This document shows positions 15,156 to 22,884 of a stretch of 26,522 bases of DNA, one piece after another; the first letter of the stretch is position 1; each line of letters opens with the position of its first letter. Both the position numbers and the translations under genes were made by a program. Origin of the DNA: ECT2AJA-044 sp965658225 (GTDB taxonomy: Bacteria > Bacteroidota > Bacteroidia > Flavobacteriales > ECT2AJA-044); assembly GCA_965658225.1 (NCBI GenBank), contig CBFHRK010000023.1, positions 1 through 26,522 of the forward strand, read 5' to 3'. The notes under the pieces were generated by a model that did no database searches, was not told the origin of the DNA, and was given only the letters and a program-made list of their open reading frames with translations.

Positions 15156-16175
15156 TTACTTTTCACCTGATTCGAGCGCTTCGATGCGCGCTACCAAGTC
15201 AGAAAGTTTTCGGAAATGAATATACGATTTACGGAAATCCTTCAAAGAAAAACCTGGAGATCCCATTAAAACAGAGCCTTCTTTCACATCCGAGGATATT
15301 CCCGATTGCGCGGCTATTTTAACGTTATCGCCTATAGTTAAGTGACCGGCTATTCCAACTTGGCCGCCAATCATACAGTTCTTACCTACTTTAACTGATC
15401 CGGCAATTCCGGTTTGCGCTGCAATAACCGTATGTTCTCCAATCACGACATTGTGCGCAATTTGGATAAGGTTATCGAGCTTCACTCCCTTTTTAATAAT
15501 GGTTGAGCCAATCGTTGCTCTATCGATCGTGGTATTCGCGCCAATTTCAACATTGTCTTCAACGACAACATTCCCAATTTGCGCCACCTTATCATATGTT
15601 TCTTCGGAATTCGGCGCAAATCCAAATCCGTCGCCACCAATGGTAACTCCTCCGTGGATTCGGCAATTTTGTCCAATAGTGCAATCATACTCAATACGAA
15701 CGCCTGCAAATAACGTGGTTCCCGCACCAATACGAACGTTATCGCCTAAGTAACAATGCGGAAATACTTTTACTCCGTCGCCAATGACAACATTAGGGCC
15801 TACATAGGCTCCGGAAGCGATGAATACATTTTCTCCAATTTGAGCGGATTCATCGATAAAGGCTCCCGACTCGACTCCTTCTTTATTTGATCGAAGACTA
15901 TCGTACCAATTGAGAAGGCGGGCAAAGCTTTGGTAGGCGTCATCGACCCGAATTAGGGTCGCAGCAACTTCTTTCTCTGGCTCAAAATCTCGGTTAACAA
16001 TAACCACTGATGACGCCGTATCGTATATATAATGCGTGTATTTTGGATTTGCAAGAAAGCTTAGCGAGCGAGAAGTTCCCTCTTCGATTTTCGCAAATCG
16101 ATCAACTATCTCTTCCGGATTGCCCACCGTATCTCCTTCGAGCACTTCGGCTATTTGTCGTGCCGTAAATTCCAT
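15156..16175 (-). CDS. lpxD: UDP-3-O-acylglucosamine N-acyltransferase
   Basis: This 339-residue enzyme adds the N-linked 3-hydroxyacyl chain, the third step of lipid A synthesis. After an N-terminal uridine-binding domain (about 1-100, with LSFLANPKYTHYIYDT), residues about 105-320 form a hexapeptide-repeat beta-helix. The catalytic histidine is likely H241 in NLIQIAHNVVIGEHTV. GGDGFGFAPN and QTGIAGSVKVGKN are typical LpxD segments. The ATG at 16175 is 5 bases after a TAnnTTTG box, so the lpx genes can be transcribed separately from the upstream HD-domain gene. Confidence 0.95.
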   Translation of the reverse strand: MEFTARQIAEVLEGDTVGNPEEIVDRFAKIEEGTSRSLSFLANPKYTHYIYDTASSVVIVNRDFEPEKEVAATLIRVDDAYQSFARLLNWYDSLRSNKEGVESGAFIDESAQIGENVFIASGAYVGPNVVIGDGVKVFPHCYLGDNVRIGAGTTLFAGVRIEYDCTIGQNCRIHGGVTIGGDGFGFAPNSEETYDKVAQIGNVVVEDNVEIGANTTIDRATIGSTIIKKGVKLDNLIQIAHNVVIGEHTVIAAQTGIAGSVKVGKNCMIGGQVGIAGHLTIGDNVKIAAQSGISSDVKEGSVLMGSPGFSLKDFRKSYIHFRKLSDLVARIEALESGEK

Positions 16176-16180
16176 TCTGC

Positions 16181-16188
16181 CAAAAATA
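16181..16188 (-). promoter_or_regulatory. TAnnTTTG -7 box for the lpxD operon
   Basis: The minus strand reads TATTTTTG, then gcaga, then the lpxD ATG at 16175. The box follows an A-rich tract (minus-strand run of eight A). The gap to the upstream HD gene is only 30 bases. Confidence 0.6.
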
Positions 16189-16205
16189 GTGTTTTTTTTA
16201 TTCGA

Positions 16206-17459
16206 TTAGCCGAGGTACGGGCGGCACGATTTCGGATATATCAACAAGTGCTTTGTAACTTCTCCTGTTAGGGTTGAAATATTAAAATGATCCGATACCT
16301 CAGCAATGTCTTTTACAGCACCATCGCGATACATGAGCTTGATTACGTCTTTCTCGGAGGTGTACGCGTTATTTCCAATGGAATCGTTGTACACCATAAA
16401 GCCAGCTTCATTCGGGTTTAAACCGTATTTCTCAATCACCTCGGCTTCATAGTGGGCCAGCTTAGCAGCTGGATGAGGAGTCTTGGACAACTCAATAGCA
16501 AACAACCTTCTGTCGATCAACGCAGATGACAAACGAGCTAATACCGGATCAGAATGGCTCTTCCATTCTTTAATAGAGGCCATAATATCGATGTCATCTA
16601 ACCTTGAAAAGGTATCGAGCAATTCATTATCGCGTTCAAAATCATCGGCCGTAATGGCCCTTTCTAAGAACACTTTAAATGCGCCTGTTGCAAATAATGA
16701 AACACCGCTTTGCGCTAACATTTTAGCACGACGAAGGATATGAACCAGAATATATTCAGCTACCAAGACTGTTTTGTGCAAGTACACTTGCCAGTACATT
16801 AAGCGGCGAGCTACCAAGAATTTTTCTACGCTGTAGATCGCTTTTGCATCGAGTACAAGTTCGTCGTTATGCACATTGAGCATTTTCAATAAGCGTTCGG
16901 TACCGACCTGCCCTTCAGATACACCGCTGTAAAAACTATCGCGCCGCAAATAATCGAGTCGGTCCATATCGAGCTGGCTCGCGATCAATTGATGTAAAAA
17001 GCGCTTGGGATACTCGTTCTTGAAAATTTCAATGGCTGTAGTCAACTCTCCCCGAAACACTTCGTTTAAGTGATTCATAAAGGCCAAACTGATGTTTTCG
17101 TGACTAACGCCGGGAACAATGCAGGTTTCTAAGGCATGACTGAAGGGTCCGTGCCCAATATCGTGCAGTAAAATGGCTTTATAAACAGCGTCTTCCTCTT
17201 TTTCGGTAATTTCATTTCCCTTCGATCGAAGGACGTTTACAGCCTGTTGCATAAGATGCATAGCGCCTAAAGCATGGTGGAAACGGGTGTGATAGGCGCC
17301 CGGATAAACGAGGTAGGTTAACCCTAATTGTGTAATTCTTCGGAGCCTTTGAAAGTAGGGGTGCTCAATAAGATCAAAGATTCCTTCGTTAGGTATGGTA
17401 ATGAAGCCATAAATTGGGTCATTAAGAATCTTCTTTTTATTGAGATTTGGATGCGCCAA
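16206..17459 (-). CDS. HD-domain phosphohydrolase, dGTPase-like
   Basis: This 417-residue protein has the HD metal-site residues: H62 region in TRFHHALGAMHL, HD at 99-100 in ILLHDIGHGPFSHALE, and a later D in SQLDMDRLDYLRRDSFYSG. This pattern resembles dNTP triphosphohydrolases and their relatives, which act on nucleotides; the actual substrate is not known. The start is a TTG at 17459. An in-frame TAA lies five codons upstream with no ATG between, and the conserved NDPIYGFI begins at residue 13, so no later start fits. It lies just upstream of lpxD, an arrangement I recall from other Bacteroidota, and is divergent from porX. Confidence 0.85.
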   Translation of the reverse strand: MAHPNLNKKKILNDPIYGFITIPNEGIFDLIEHPYFQRLRRITQLGLTYLVYPGAYHTRFHHALGAMHLMQQAVNVLRSKGNEITEKEEDAVYKAILLHDIGHGPFSHALETCIVPGVSHENISLAFMNHLNEVFRGELTTAIEIFKNEYPKRFLHQLIASQLDMDRLDYLRRDSFYSGVSEGQVGTERLLKMLNVHNDELVLDAKAIYSVEKFLVARRLMYWQVYLHKTVLVAEYILVHILRRAKMLAQSGVSLFATGAFKVFLERAITADDFERDNELLDTFSRLDDIDIMASIKEWKSHSDPVLARLSSALIDRRLFAIELSKTPHPAAKLAHYEAEVIEKYGLNPNEAGFMVYNDSIGNNAYTSEKDVIKLMYRDGAVKDIAEVSDHFNISTLTGEVTKHLLIYPKSCRPYLG

Positions 17460-17475
17460 GAGCCTATGCTTTTAC

Positions 17476-17483
17476 TAAGTTTG
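17476..17483 (+). promoter_or_regulatory. TAnnTTTG -7 box for porX-tsaE-ald
   Basis: TAAGTTTG lies in the 49-base divergent gap between the HD gene and porX, leaving a 25-base spacer to the porX ATG, so this gene would have a short leader unlike several others here. Confidence 0.55.
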
Positions 17484-17508
17484 AAACAGATTAAACCCTA
17501 ACGCGAAG

Positions 17509-19062
17509 ATGCAAAAAATCCGCATTCTATGGGCCGATGATGAAATCGACCTGCTCAAGCCTCATGTCATGTTTTTAGAGCAAAAAGGATATGAAGTTGA
17601 TACTGTCACCAATGGCGACGATGCTCTAGAACAGATCGACCAAGCCTTTTACGACATCGTTTTTCTCGACGAAAACATGCCCGGACTTTCTGGTTTGGAA
17701 ACGCTGGCGGAAATAAAAGAGAAGAAGGAAACGCTTCCTGTAGTGATGATTACAAAATCGGAAGAGGAGTACATTATGGAAGACGCCATCGGATCAAAGA
17801 TTAGCGACTACCTAATAAAACCAGTAAACCCGAATCAAATTCTCTTGAGCATCAAGAAGAATTTAGATACACGGCGATTGGTTAATGAGAAAACCACCAT
17901 TAACTATCAGCAAGAATTCCGAAAAATTGGAATGGAGCTGATGGACTTACGCGATCATGAAGAATGGAGCGACATGTACAAAAAGTTGGTCGGTTGGGAA
18001 CTCCGATTAGAAGAACTTGATGAAAGTGGAATGCAAGAAATTCTGCAAACCCAAAAAACGGAAGCAAATCATTTATTCAGCAAATTCATCGAAGAAGAAT
18101 ATGAGGAATGGCTCAACAATGCCGACGAATCGCGCCCTGTTCTCTCCAGTGAAGTGTTGAAGAAGTATGTGATTCCTCAACTCACTCCGGATCGATCGAC
18201 CTTTTTATTTGTAATCGATAATTTAAGGTACGATCAATGGAAAGTACTGGCGCCGATAATAGGAGAATTGTACGCCGTTGAAGAAGAACATCTCTACTAC
18301 TCTATTCTTCCGACCGCGACGCAATTTGCTCGTAATGCGTTGTTTGCCGGCCTCATGCCCGCGGAAATCCACAAGCGATACCCCGATTGGTGGGTGCACG
18401 ATAATGAAGACGGCGCCAAGAACGGACATGAAGACGTGCTATTGGGAGCGTTGTTGAAACGCAGCGGAAAAGACTATCGATTCAGTTACAACAAAGTCAT
18501 TCGACACGATTTCGGAAAGAAATTGGTCAACAATTTAAAAAGCCTTCAATCGAATGCATTAAATGTAATTGTGTACAATTTTGTCGACATGTTGTCCCAT
18601 GCCAAAACGGATATGGATATGATTAAAGAGCTCGCCGACGATGACAAAGCATACCGTTCGTTGACCGCGAGCTGGTTCCGAAATTCTCCATTATTGGATA
18701 TGTTCAGAACCTTAGCAAACACGAATGCACGTGTGTTCATAACAACCGATCACGGAACCATTAATGTGGGCGAACCCACGAAAGTGGTAGGTGATCGCGA
18801 TGTAAATACGAACTTGAGGTACAAGCAAGGGAAGAATTTATCTTTTGAACCAAAGGATGTTTATGCGGTAACCGATCCAGAACGTATCGGACTGCCAAAG
18901 CCCAATGTTAGTACGAAGTATCTGTTTGCGAAAGACGACAAATTCTTCGCATACCCGAACAATTACAATCATTACGTGAAGCACTATCGGAATACGTACC
19001 AACACGGTGGCATTTCTCTGGAAGAAATGTTGATTCCCTTTATCGAACTGCGACTCAAATGA
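17509..19062 (+). CDS. porX: PorX: response regulator fused to PglZ/alkaline-phosphatase-like domain
   Basis: This 517-residue cytoplasmic protein matches PorX, the response regulator that controls type IX secretion in Bacteroidota. Residues 1-120 are a receiver domain with acidic pocket D10/D11, phosphoacceptor D54 (VFLDENMPG), T82 and K104. A helical linker follows to about residue 220. Residues about 228-517 are a PglZ-type phosphodiesterase domain. Likely metal or catalytic residues include D237, T271 region (LPTATQFARN), D360, H364, D414-H415 (TTDHGTI) and H499 (YQHGGIS). The P. gingivalis protein is reported to hydrolyse oligonucleotides such as pGpG. The partner sensor PorY and SigP are not in this window. 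The stop overlaps the tsaE start by 4 bases. Confidence 0.93.
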   Translation: MQKIRILWADDEIDLLKPHVMFLEQKGYEVDTVTNGDDALEQIDQAFYDIVFLDENMPGLSGLETLAEIKEKKETLPVVMITKSEEEYIMEDAIGSKISDYLIKPVNPNQILLSIKKNLDTRRLVNEKTTINYQQEFRKIGMELMDLRDHEEWSDMYKKLVGWELRLEELDESGMQEILQTQKTEANHLFSKFIEEEYEEWLNNADESRPVLSSEVLKKYVIPQLTPDRSTFLFVIDNLRYDQWKVLAPIIGELYAVEEEHLYYSILPTATQFARNALFAGLMPAEIHKRYPDWWVHDNEDGAKNGHEDVLLGALLKRSGKDYRFSYNKVIRHDFGKKLVNNLKSLQSNALNVIVYNFVDMLSHAKTDMDMIKELADDDKAYRSLTASWFRNSPLLDMFRTLANTNARVFITTDHGTINVGEPTKVVGDRDVNTNLRYKQGKNLSFEPKDVYAVTDPERIGLPKPNVSTKYLFAKDDKFFAYPNNYNHYVKHYRNTYQHGGISLEEMLIPFIELRLK

Positions 19063-19469
19063 CCTGGGAAGTAAAAGACGAAAGTGAATTAGTACAGGTT
19101 GCGCGCGAAATCACAGAAAAAGCGACCTTGAAAAAAATCGCTTTTTCTGGTGATTTAGGCGCCGGTAAAACAACGCTCATCAAGTATTTAAGCGCAGCGC
19201 TGGGCTATAACGGCACGGTGAGTAGTCCGACCTACGGTTTAGTGAACGAATACACCACAGCCGACGGGCAAACTATTTTTCACTTCGACTTTTACCGTTT
19301 AAACGATCCCGAAGAAGCTTATGACTTTGGAATTGAAGAGTATTTCGACCGAAACGCGTGGTGTTTTATGGAATGGCCGAACAAAATTGGCTCCATCCTT
19401 CCGAAGGAATTACACCAAATTCGAATAGATGTTGTACATTCTACACGTCATATTCAAATGGATAGTTAA
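19059..19469 (+). CDS. tsaE: tRNA threonylcarbamoyladenosine biosynthesis ATPase TsaE
   Basis: This 136-residue ATPase supports the t6A modification of ANN-decoding tRNAs together with TsaB, TsaC and TsaD. The Walker A motif is GDLGAGKTT (31-39). SSPTYGLVNEY and HFDFYRLNDPEE follow, and CFMEWPNKI is the typical late motif. Length is normal. Its ATG is nested in the porX stop (ATGA), and it ends one base into the ald start (TAATG), so the three genes are translationally coupled. The link to porX and ald is a known pattern in Bacteroidota, although the pathways are unrelated. Confidence 0.95.
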   Translation: MTWEVKDESELVQVAREITEKATLKKIAFSGDLGAGKTTLIKYLSAALGYNGTVSSPTYGLVNEYTTADGQTIFHFDFYRLNDPEEAYDFGIEEYFDRNAWCFMEWPNKIGSILPKELHQIRIDVVHSTRHIQMDS

Positions 19470-20686
19470 TGGCCAGTACCCAACCCCAATTTCTGAGTTT
19501 CTCCTCAGAAACCTTAATGCCGCAAGAAGAGCGCATTGAGATCGGACGAAAAAAGCAAGAGCTATTTATCGGGATCCCGAAAGAAACCGAATTTATGGAA
19601 AAGCGCATCGCTTTGGCCCCAGATGCGGTGGAAGTGCTCTCGAGCAATGGACATCAGATTCGTGTTGAAAGCGGAGCTGGAGAACACGCCAGCTTTTCAG
19701 ATAAAGAATATTCCGACGCCGGAGCCGAAATCTGCTACGACTCCAAGAAGATTTTTGAAGCCAATACCATTCTTAAGGTGCACCCGCCTACTCTCGAAGA
19801 GATCGGTCTAATGAAGAACAAGCAAACGCTCATTAGCGCTTTGCAGCTAAAAATTCAAGACGATCAGTATTTCAAAGCCCTAATGAACAAGCATGTTTCG
19901 GCCATCGCCTTTGATTATATGCGCGATGACGATGGTATTATTCCGGTGGTTCGTTCCATGAGTGAAATCGCAGGAAACACAGCCATTTTGATTGCTGCAG
20001 AGCTCATGAGCAACGCGAATAACGGGAAAGGACTCATGCTCGGTGGCATTAGTGGTGTTGGCCCCACCGACGTCGTGATTCTAGGCGCCGGAACGGTTGG
20101 AGAATTCGCCTGCAGAGCGGCCTTGGGTCTTGGAGCACAAGTAAAAGTATTCGATAAGAGTTTAACCCGTTTGCGCCGACTTCAGAACGATTTACACCAG
20201 CGAATCGCCACCAGTGTATTGCAGCCAAAAGTTTTGGAAAAGGCCCTTAAACGGGCCGATGTGGTCATTGGAGCCATAAGAGCAGACGAAGGCCGAACTC
20301 CTTGTGTGGTGACGGAAGAAATGGTGCAGCAAATGAAGCCCGGATCCGTAGTGGTTGACGTAAGTATTGATCAAGGCGGTTGCTTGGAAACCTCCGAAAT
20401 CACCACCCATGAGCGGCCCACTTTTAAGAGATTCGAGGTGGTTCATTACGGTGTCCCCAACATTGCCAGTCGCGTTGCCCGAACGGCCAGCTTAAGTTTG
20501 AGTAATATTTTTATGCCCATTTTAATGAGCGCTGGTGAATATGGCGGAATCGATGCCATGGTTCGTTTCAATAGAGGATTGAGAGAAGGACTTTATATGT
20601 ACAACGGCGTCTTGACCAACAAAGGAATCGGTGAATGGTACAAATTGCCATGGAAAAATCTCGACCTACTCCTTGCGGCGATGTGA
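19469..20686 (+). CDS. ald: Alanine dehydrogenase family protein with altered active site
   Basis: This 405-residue protein belongs to the alanine dehydrogenase/transhydrogenase family, which interconverts alanine with pyruvate, ammonia and NADH. The Rossmann motif is GAGTVG (206-211). Conserved R46 (EKRIAL), K103 (ILKVHPP), D301 (VVVDVSIDQGG) and N331 correspond to known substrate-site residues. The usual catalytic histidine (M. tuberculosis H96, in LHLA) is replaced by Q126 in LISALQLK. The protein also has about 30 extra N-terminal residues relative to the usual 370. I recall the same QLK form in other Bacteroidota. A different reaction, or a family-wide substitution with retained activity, is possible. 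Confidence 0.8.
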   Translation: MASTQPQFLSFSSETLMPQEERIEIGRKKQELFIGIPKETEFMEKRIALAPDAVEVLSSNGHQIRVESGAGEHASFSDKEYSDAGAEICYDSKKIFEANTILKVHPPTLEEIGLMKNKQTLISALQLKIQDDQYFKALMNKHVSAIAFDYMRDDDGIIPVVRSMSEIAGNTAILIAAELMSNANNGKGLMLGGISGVGPTDVVILGAGTVGEFACRAALGLGAQVKVFDKSLTRLRRLQNDLHQRIATSVLQPKVLEKALKRADVVIGAIRADEGRTPCVVTEEMVQQMKPGSVVVDVSIDQGGCLETSEITTHERPTFKRFEVVHYGVPNIASRVARTASLSLSNIFMPILMSAGEYGGIDAMVRFNRGLREGLYMYNGVLTNKGIGEWYKLPWKNLDLLLAAM

Positions 20687-20709
20687 TTCTAAATAAATTG
20701 AATTCGCAT

Positions 20710-20717
20710 TACCTTTG
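20710..20717 (+). promoter_or_regulatory. TAnnTTTG -7 box for the 20734-22060 gene group
   Basis: TACCTTTG is followed 16 bases later by the TTG start at 20734. It lies in the 47-base gap after ald and marks a separate transcript for the next genes. Confidence 0.55.
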
Positions 20718-20733
20718 ACCAAAATCACCACTT

Positions 20734-21126
20734 TTGAAAATTATTCAGCGTTTTAAGTACTACGGTGTCGGAGTTCTAATAGGAATCGGTTTTGTCTACG
20801 CCCTTTTTGGCAATAGAACCGATATTTCTTGTACCTATTTTCCGAATGCACGTGTTCTGAGCCAGCTCCGTCAAGGCACTTTGGCGTTTACCGATTCTGC
20901 CGATTGTCAAGTTAATTGCCTGGAATTAGATTCTGCTGCCATGGTCGGATTCTGGTGGTATGGAGACGTAGATTTCCGTGCAAGCGAACCCAGAAAACAG
21001 CCCAATGGCCATTACTGGATCGAACACAAAGAACGGCCTTGGATGATGAAGGTGGAAAACCAAGACACATTGACCTTAGTATTGGGTTTCCAAGGGAAAG
21101 ATTTTAGTGCCTGTGATTGTCCATAA
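20734..21126 (+). CDS. Small membrane-anchored protein, possibly DUF4258
   Basis: This 130-residue protein begins at a TTG, with no suitable ATG nearby; it reads MKIIQRFKYYGVGVLIGIGF. Residues about 8-26 form a single hydrophobic segment, so the protein is probably anchored in the inner membrane with the remainder in the periplasm. Several cysteines are notable: C33 (SCTYFPN), the CQVNC pair near 58-62, and the C-terminal CDC. I recall a similar short protein next to ald in Flavobacteria, annotated DUF4258; the match is from memory and is tentative. Function is unknown. It is followed 11 bases later by the TfoX-N gene. Confidence 0.65.
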   Translation: MKIIQRFKYYGVGVLIGIGFVYALFGNRTDISCTYFPNARVLSQLRQGTLAFTDSADCQVNCLELDSAAMVGFWWYGDVDFRASEPRKQPNGHYWIEHKERPWMMKVENQDTLTLVLGFQGKDFSACDCP

Positions 21127-21137
21127 ATGAATCCAAA

Positions 21138-21485
21138 ATGGCCTATAACGAACATTTAGCAGAACGAGTATACCAATCCTTAAAGCGGCAGGGAGCCTAC
21201 TTTGAAGAAAAGAAAATGTTTGGTGGAATTTGCTTTATGGTCGATGATAAAATGTGTGTAGGCGTCGTAAAAGACAATTTGATGGCGCGCTTAGGGCCCG
21301 AAAATGAAGAAATGTGGCTTTCTAAACCAGGAGCTCAAAAAATGGATTTTACCGGAAAACGAATGCGCGGATTTTATTTCGTTTCGGCTGAAGGAATAGA
21401 TTTAGAAGATCAGCTCGACGAATGGGTAAAGGCCTGCCTCGATTTTAATCCGATCGCCAGATCGAGCAAAAAGAAATCGAAATGA
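21138..21485 (+). CDS. TfoX N-terminal-domain protein
   Basis: This 115-residue protein resembles the N-terminal domain of TfoX/Sxy. It begins MAYNEHLAERVYQSL, then has KKMFGGICFMVDDKMCVGVVKDNLMARLG at about 27-55 (glycine-rich family core) and MDFTGKRMRGFYFV. It lacks a C-terminal domain like that of full-length TfoX. Proteins of this single-domain type are common in Bacteroidota and have no established function; a role in DNA uptake should not be assumed. The ATG at 21138 is preferred to an in-frame TTG at 21117 inside the preceding gene. Its stop overlaps the Crp/Fnr start by 4 bases. Confidence 0.8.
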   Translation: MAYNEHLAERVYQSLKRQGAYFEEKKMFGGICFMVDDKMCVGVVKDNLMARLGPENEEMWLSKPGAQKMDFTGKRMRGFYFVSAEGIDLEDQLDEWVKACLDFNPIARSSKKKSK

Positions 21486-22060
21486 AAATCGGAATCGATG
21501 CCTATATCGATCGCTGCATTTCCATCCGTGAGGATGAGCGCACTTATTTCCATAGCCTCCTTGCGGAGCGAAAAGTAAAAAAGAAAGAATTCTTGCTCAA
21601 AGCGGGCGAAATCTGCGATTGGGAAGCCTTCGTAACCGAAGGATGCTTGCGTGTTTTTTACATGGATGAAAACGGTTCCGAAGTAAACTTAATGTTCGCG
21701 ACAGAAGATTGGTGGATCTCTGACCTGGGATCTAAAATAGACCAACAACCCGCAGAACTCTATATTCAGGCCCTTGAAGACTGCAGCATTCTGGTAATCA
21801 AGAATAAAAACAAAGAAGAGCTGTACGCTCGTGTTCCCGCTTTTGAACGATTATTCAGGCAATTACTCGAGCGTGCCTTGAGTGCCCTACAACACCGATT
21901 TGTAACCACCATTGCCCAATCTGCCGAACAGCGTTATGAAGACTTTTTGAAGCGATATCCCGATTTACCGCGGCGTATCGCCCAGCACCATATTGCCGCC
22001 TATCTTGGCATTACCCCTGAATTCTTGAGTAAGATTAGAAGACGTCGGGTTCAAGGCTAG
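21482..22060 (+). CDS. Crp/Fnr-family transcriptional regulator
   Basis: This 192-residue DNA-binding protein has an N-terminal cyclic-nucleotide-binding-like beta-roll (about 1-120). It includes EFLLKAGEICDWEAFVTEG and LRVFYMDENGSEVNLMF. The C-terminal helix-turn-helix is about residues 155-190, ending QHHIAAYLGITPEFLSKIRRRR. No cysteines arranged for an iron-sulfur cluster are evident, so it is not a classical FNR; ligand and targets are unknown. It overlaps the TfoX-N gene. The pirin and nitroreductase genes follow after an 84-base gap, so they may be its targets. A weak ATTG-N8-CAAT palindrome lies at 22076-22091. Confidence 0.85.
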   Translation: MKIGIDAYIDRCISIREDERTYFHSLLAERKVKKKEFLLKAGEICDWEAFVTEGCLRVFYMDENGSEVNLMFATEDWWISDLGSKIDQQPAELYIQALEDCSILVIKNKNKEELYARVPAFERLFRQLLERALSALQHRFVTTIAQSAEQRYEDFLKRYPDLPRRIAQHHIAAYLGITPEFLSKIRRRRVQG

Positions 22061-22144
22061 CGGCTTTACATCGATATTGTTCTAGTTCAATGGTTAAGGG
22101 TATCAGTAGTCGGAAATTTGTAGTGCAATTAAAGCTTTACAATT

Positions 22145-22879
22145 ATGAATGCTACCGATACAGAAATCAAATACACCATACATAAGGCCGATTCTAGAGG
22201 TCGTGCCAATCACGGTTGGCTGAACAGCAAACACACTTTTAGCTTCGCAAATTATTACAATCCCGAACGGATGAATTTTGGCGTTCTGCGCGTTCTTAAC
22301 GACGATACCGTGGCGGGCGGAATGGGCTTTGGGACGCATCCGCACAACGACATGGAAATAATTTCCATTCCGTTAGAAGGGGACTTACGTCATCGAGACA
22401 GTATGGGTACCGACGGAATCATTAAAGAAGGCGATATTCAAGTAATGAGCGCCGGAACCGGGATCTCCCACAGTGAAATGAATGCAAACCGAGATCGCGA
22501 GGTGAAGTTTCTCCAGATCTGGATATTCCCAAGAGAAAAAGGGGTAACTCCGCGTTATGATCAGCTTACCTTGAACCCATCGGACCGTGAGGGCCGACTG
22601 CAACAAGTGCTGAGTCCAGATCCAAATGACGAGGGCGTATGGATTCATCAAGATTCGTGGTTTCACATGGGGAAATTTAAATTGAATGAACGTACAGAAT
22701 ACGGACTTAAGGATGTAAAAAACGGACTTTACATATTTGTAATCTCGGGGAGCATTGAATTAATGGGACAAAATTTGAACACCAGAGATGGTATTGGAGT
22801 TACCAACGCCAAAGAAATTGAACTAATTTCAAAAGCCGAGAATACAGAGGTACTTCTCATGGAAGTACCCATGAATTAA
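22145..22879 (+). CDS. Pirin family protein (cupin)
   Basis: This 244-residue protein is of the two-cupin pirin fold. Iron ligands are visible as H65 and H67 (GTHPHNDMEI), H109 (TGISHSEMN) and E111. Bacterial pirins often show quercetin 2,3-dioxygenase activity or act as redox-sensitive regulators; the role here is unknown. The C-terminal half contains WIHQDSWFHMG. The stop is followed 5 bases later by the nitroreductase gene. No strong promoter box is visible in front of it; GAAATTTG near 22113 matches imperfectly. Confidence 0.92.
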   Translation: MNATDTEIKYTIHKADSRGRANHGWLNSKHTFSFANYYNPERMNFGVLRVLNDDTVAGGMGFGTHPHNDMEIISIPLEGDLRHRDSMGTDGIIKEGDIQVMSAGTGISHSEMNANRDREVKFLQIWIFPREKGVTPRYDQLTLNPSDREGRLQQVLSPDPNDEGVWIHQDSWFHMGKFKLNERTEYGLKDVKNGLYIFVISGSIELMGQNLNTRDGIGVTNAKEIELISKAENTEVLLMEVPMN

Positions 22880-22884
22880 ATATT

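Noticed and set aside
22061..22144. tRNA-like stretch (tagttcaatggttaagggta resembles a D-arm)
   Set aside because: No acceptor stem, anticodon arm or T-arm GTTCGAATC follows within the required distance.
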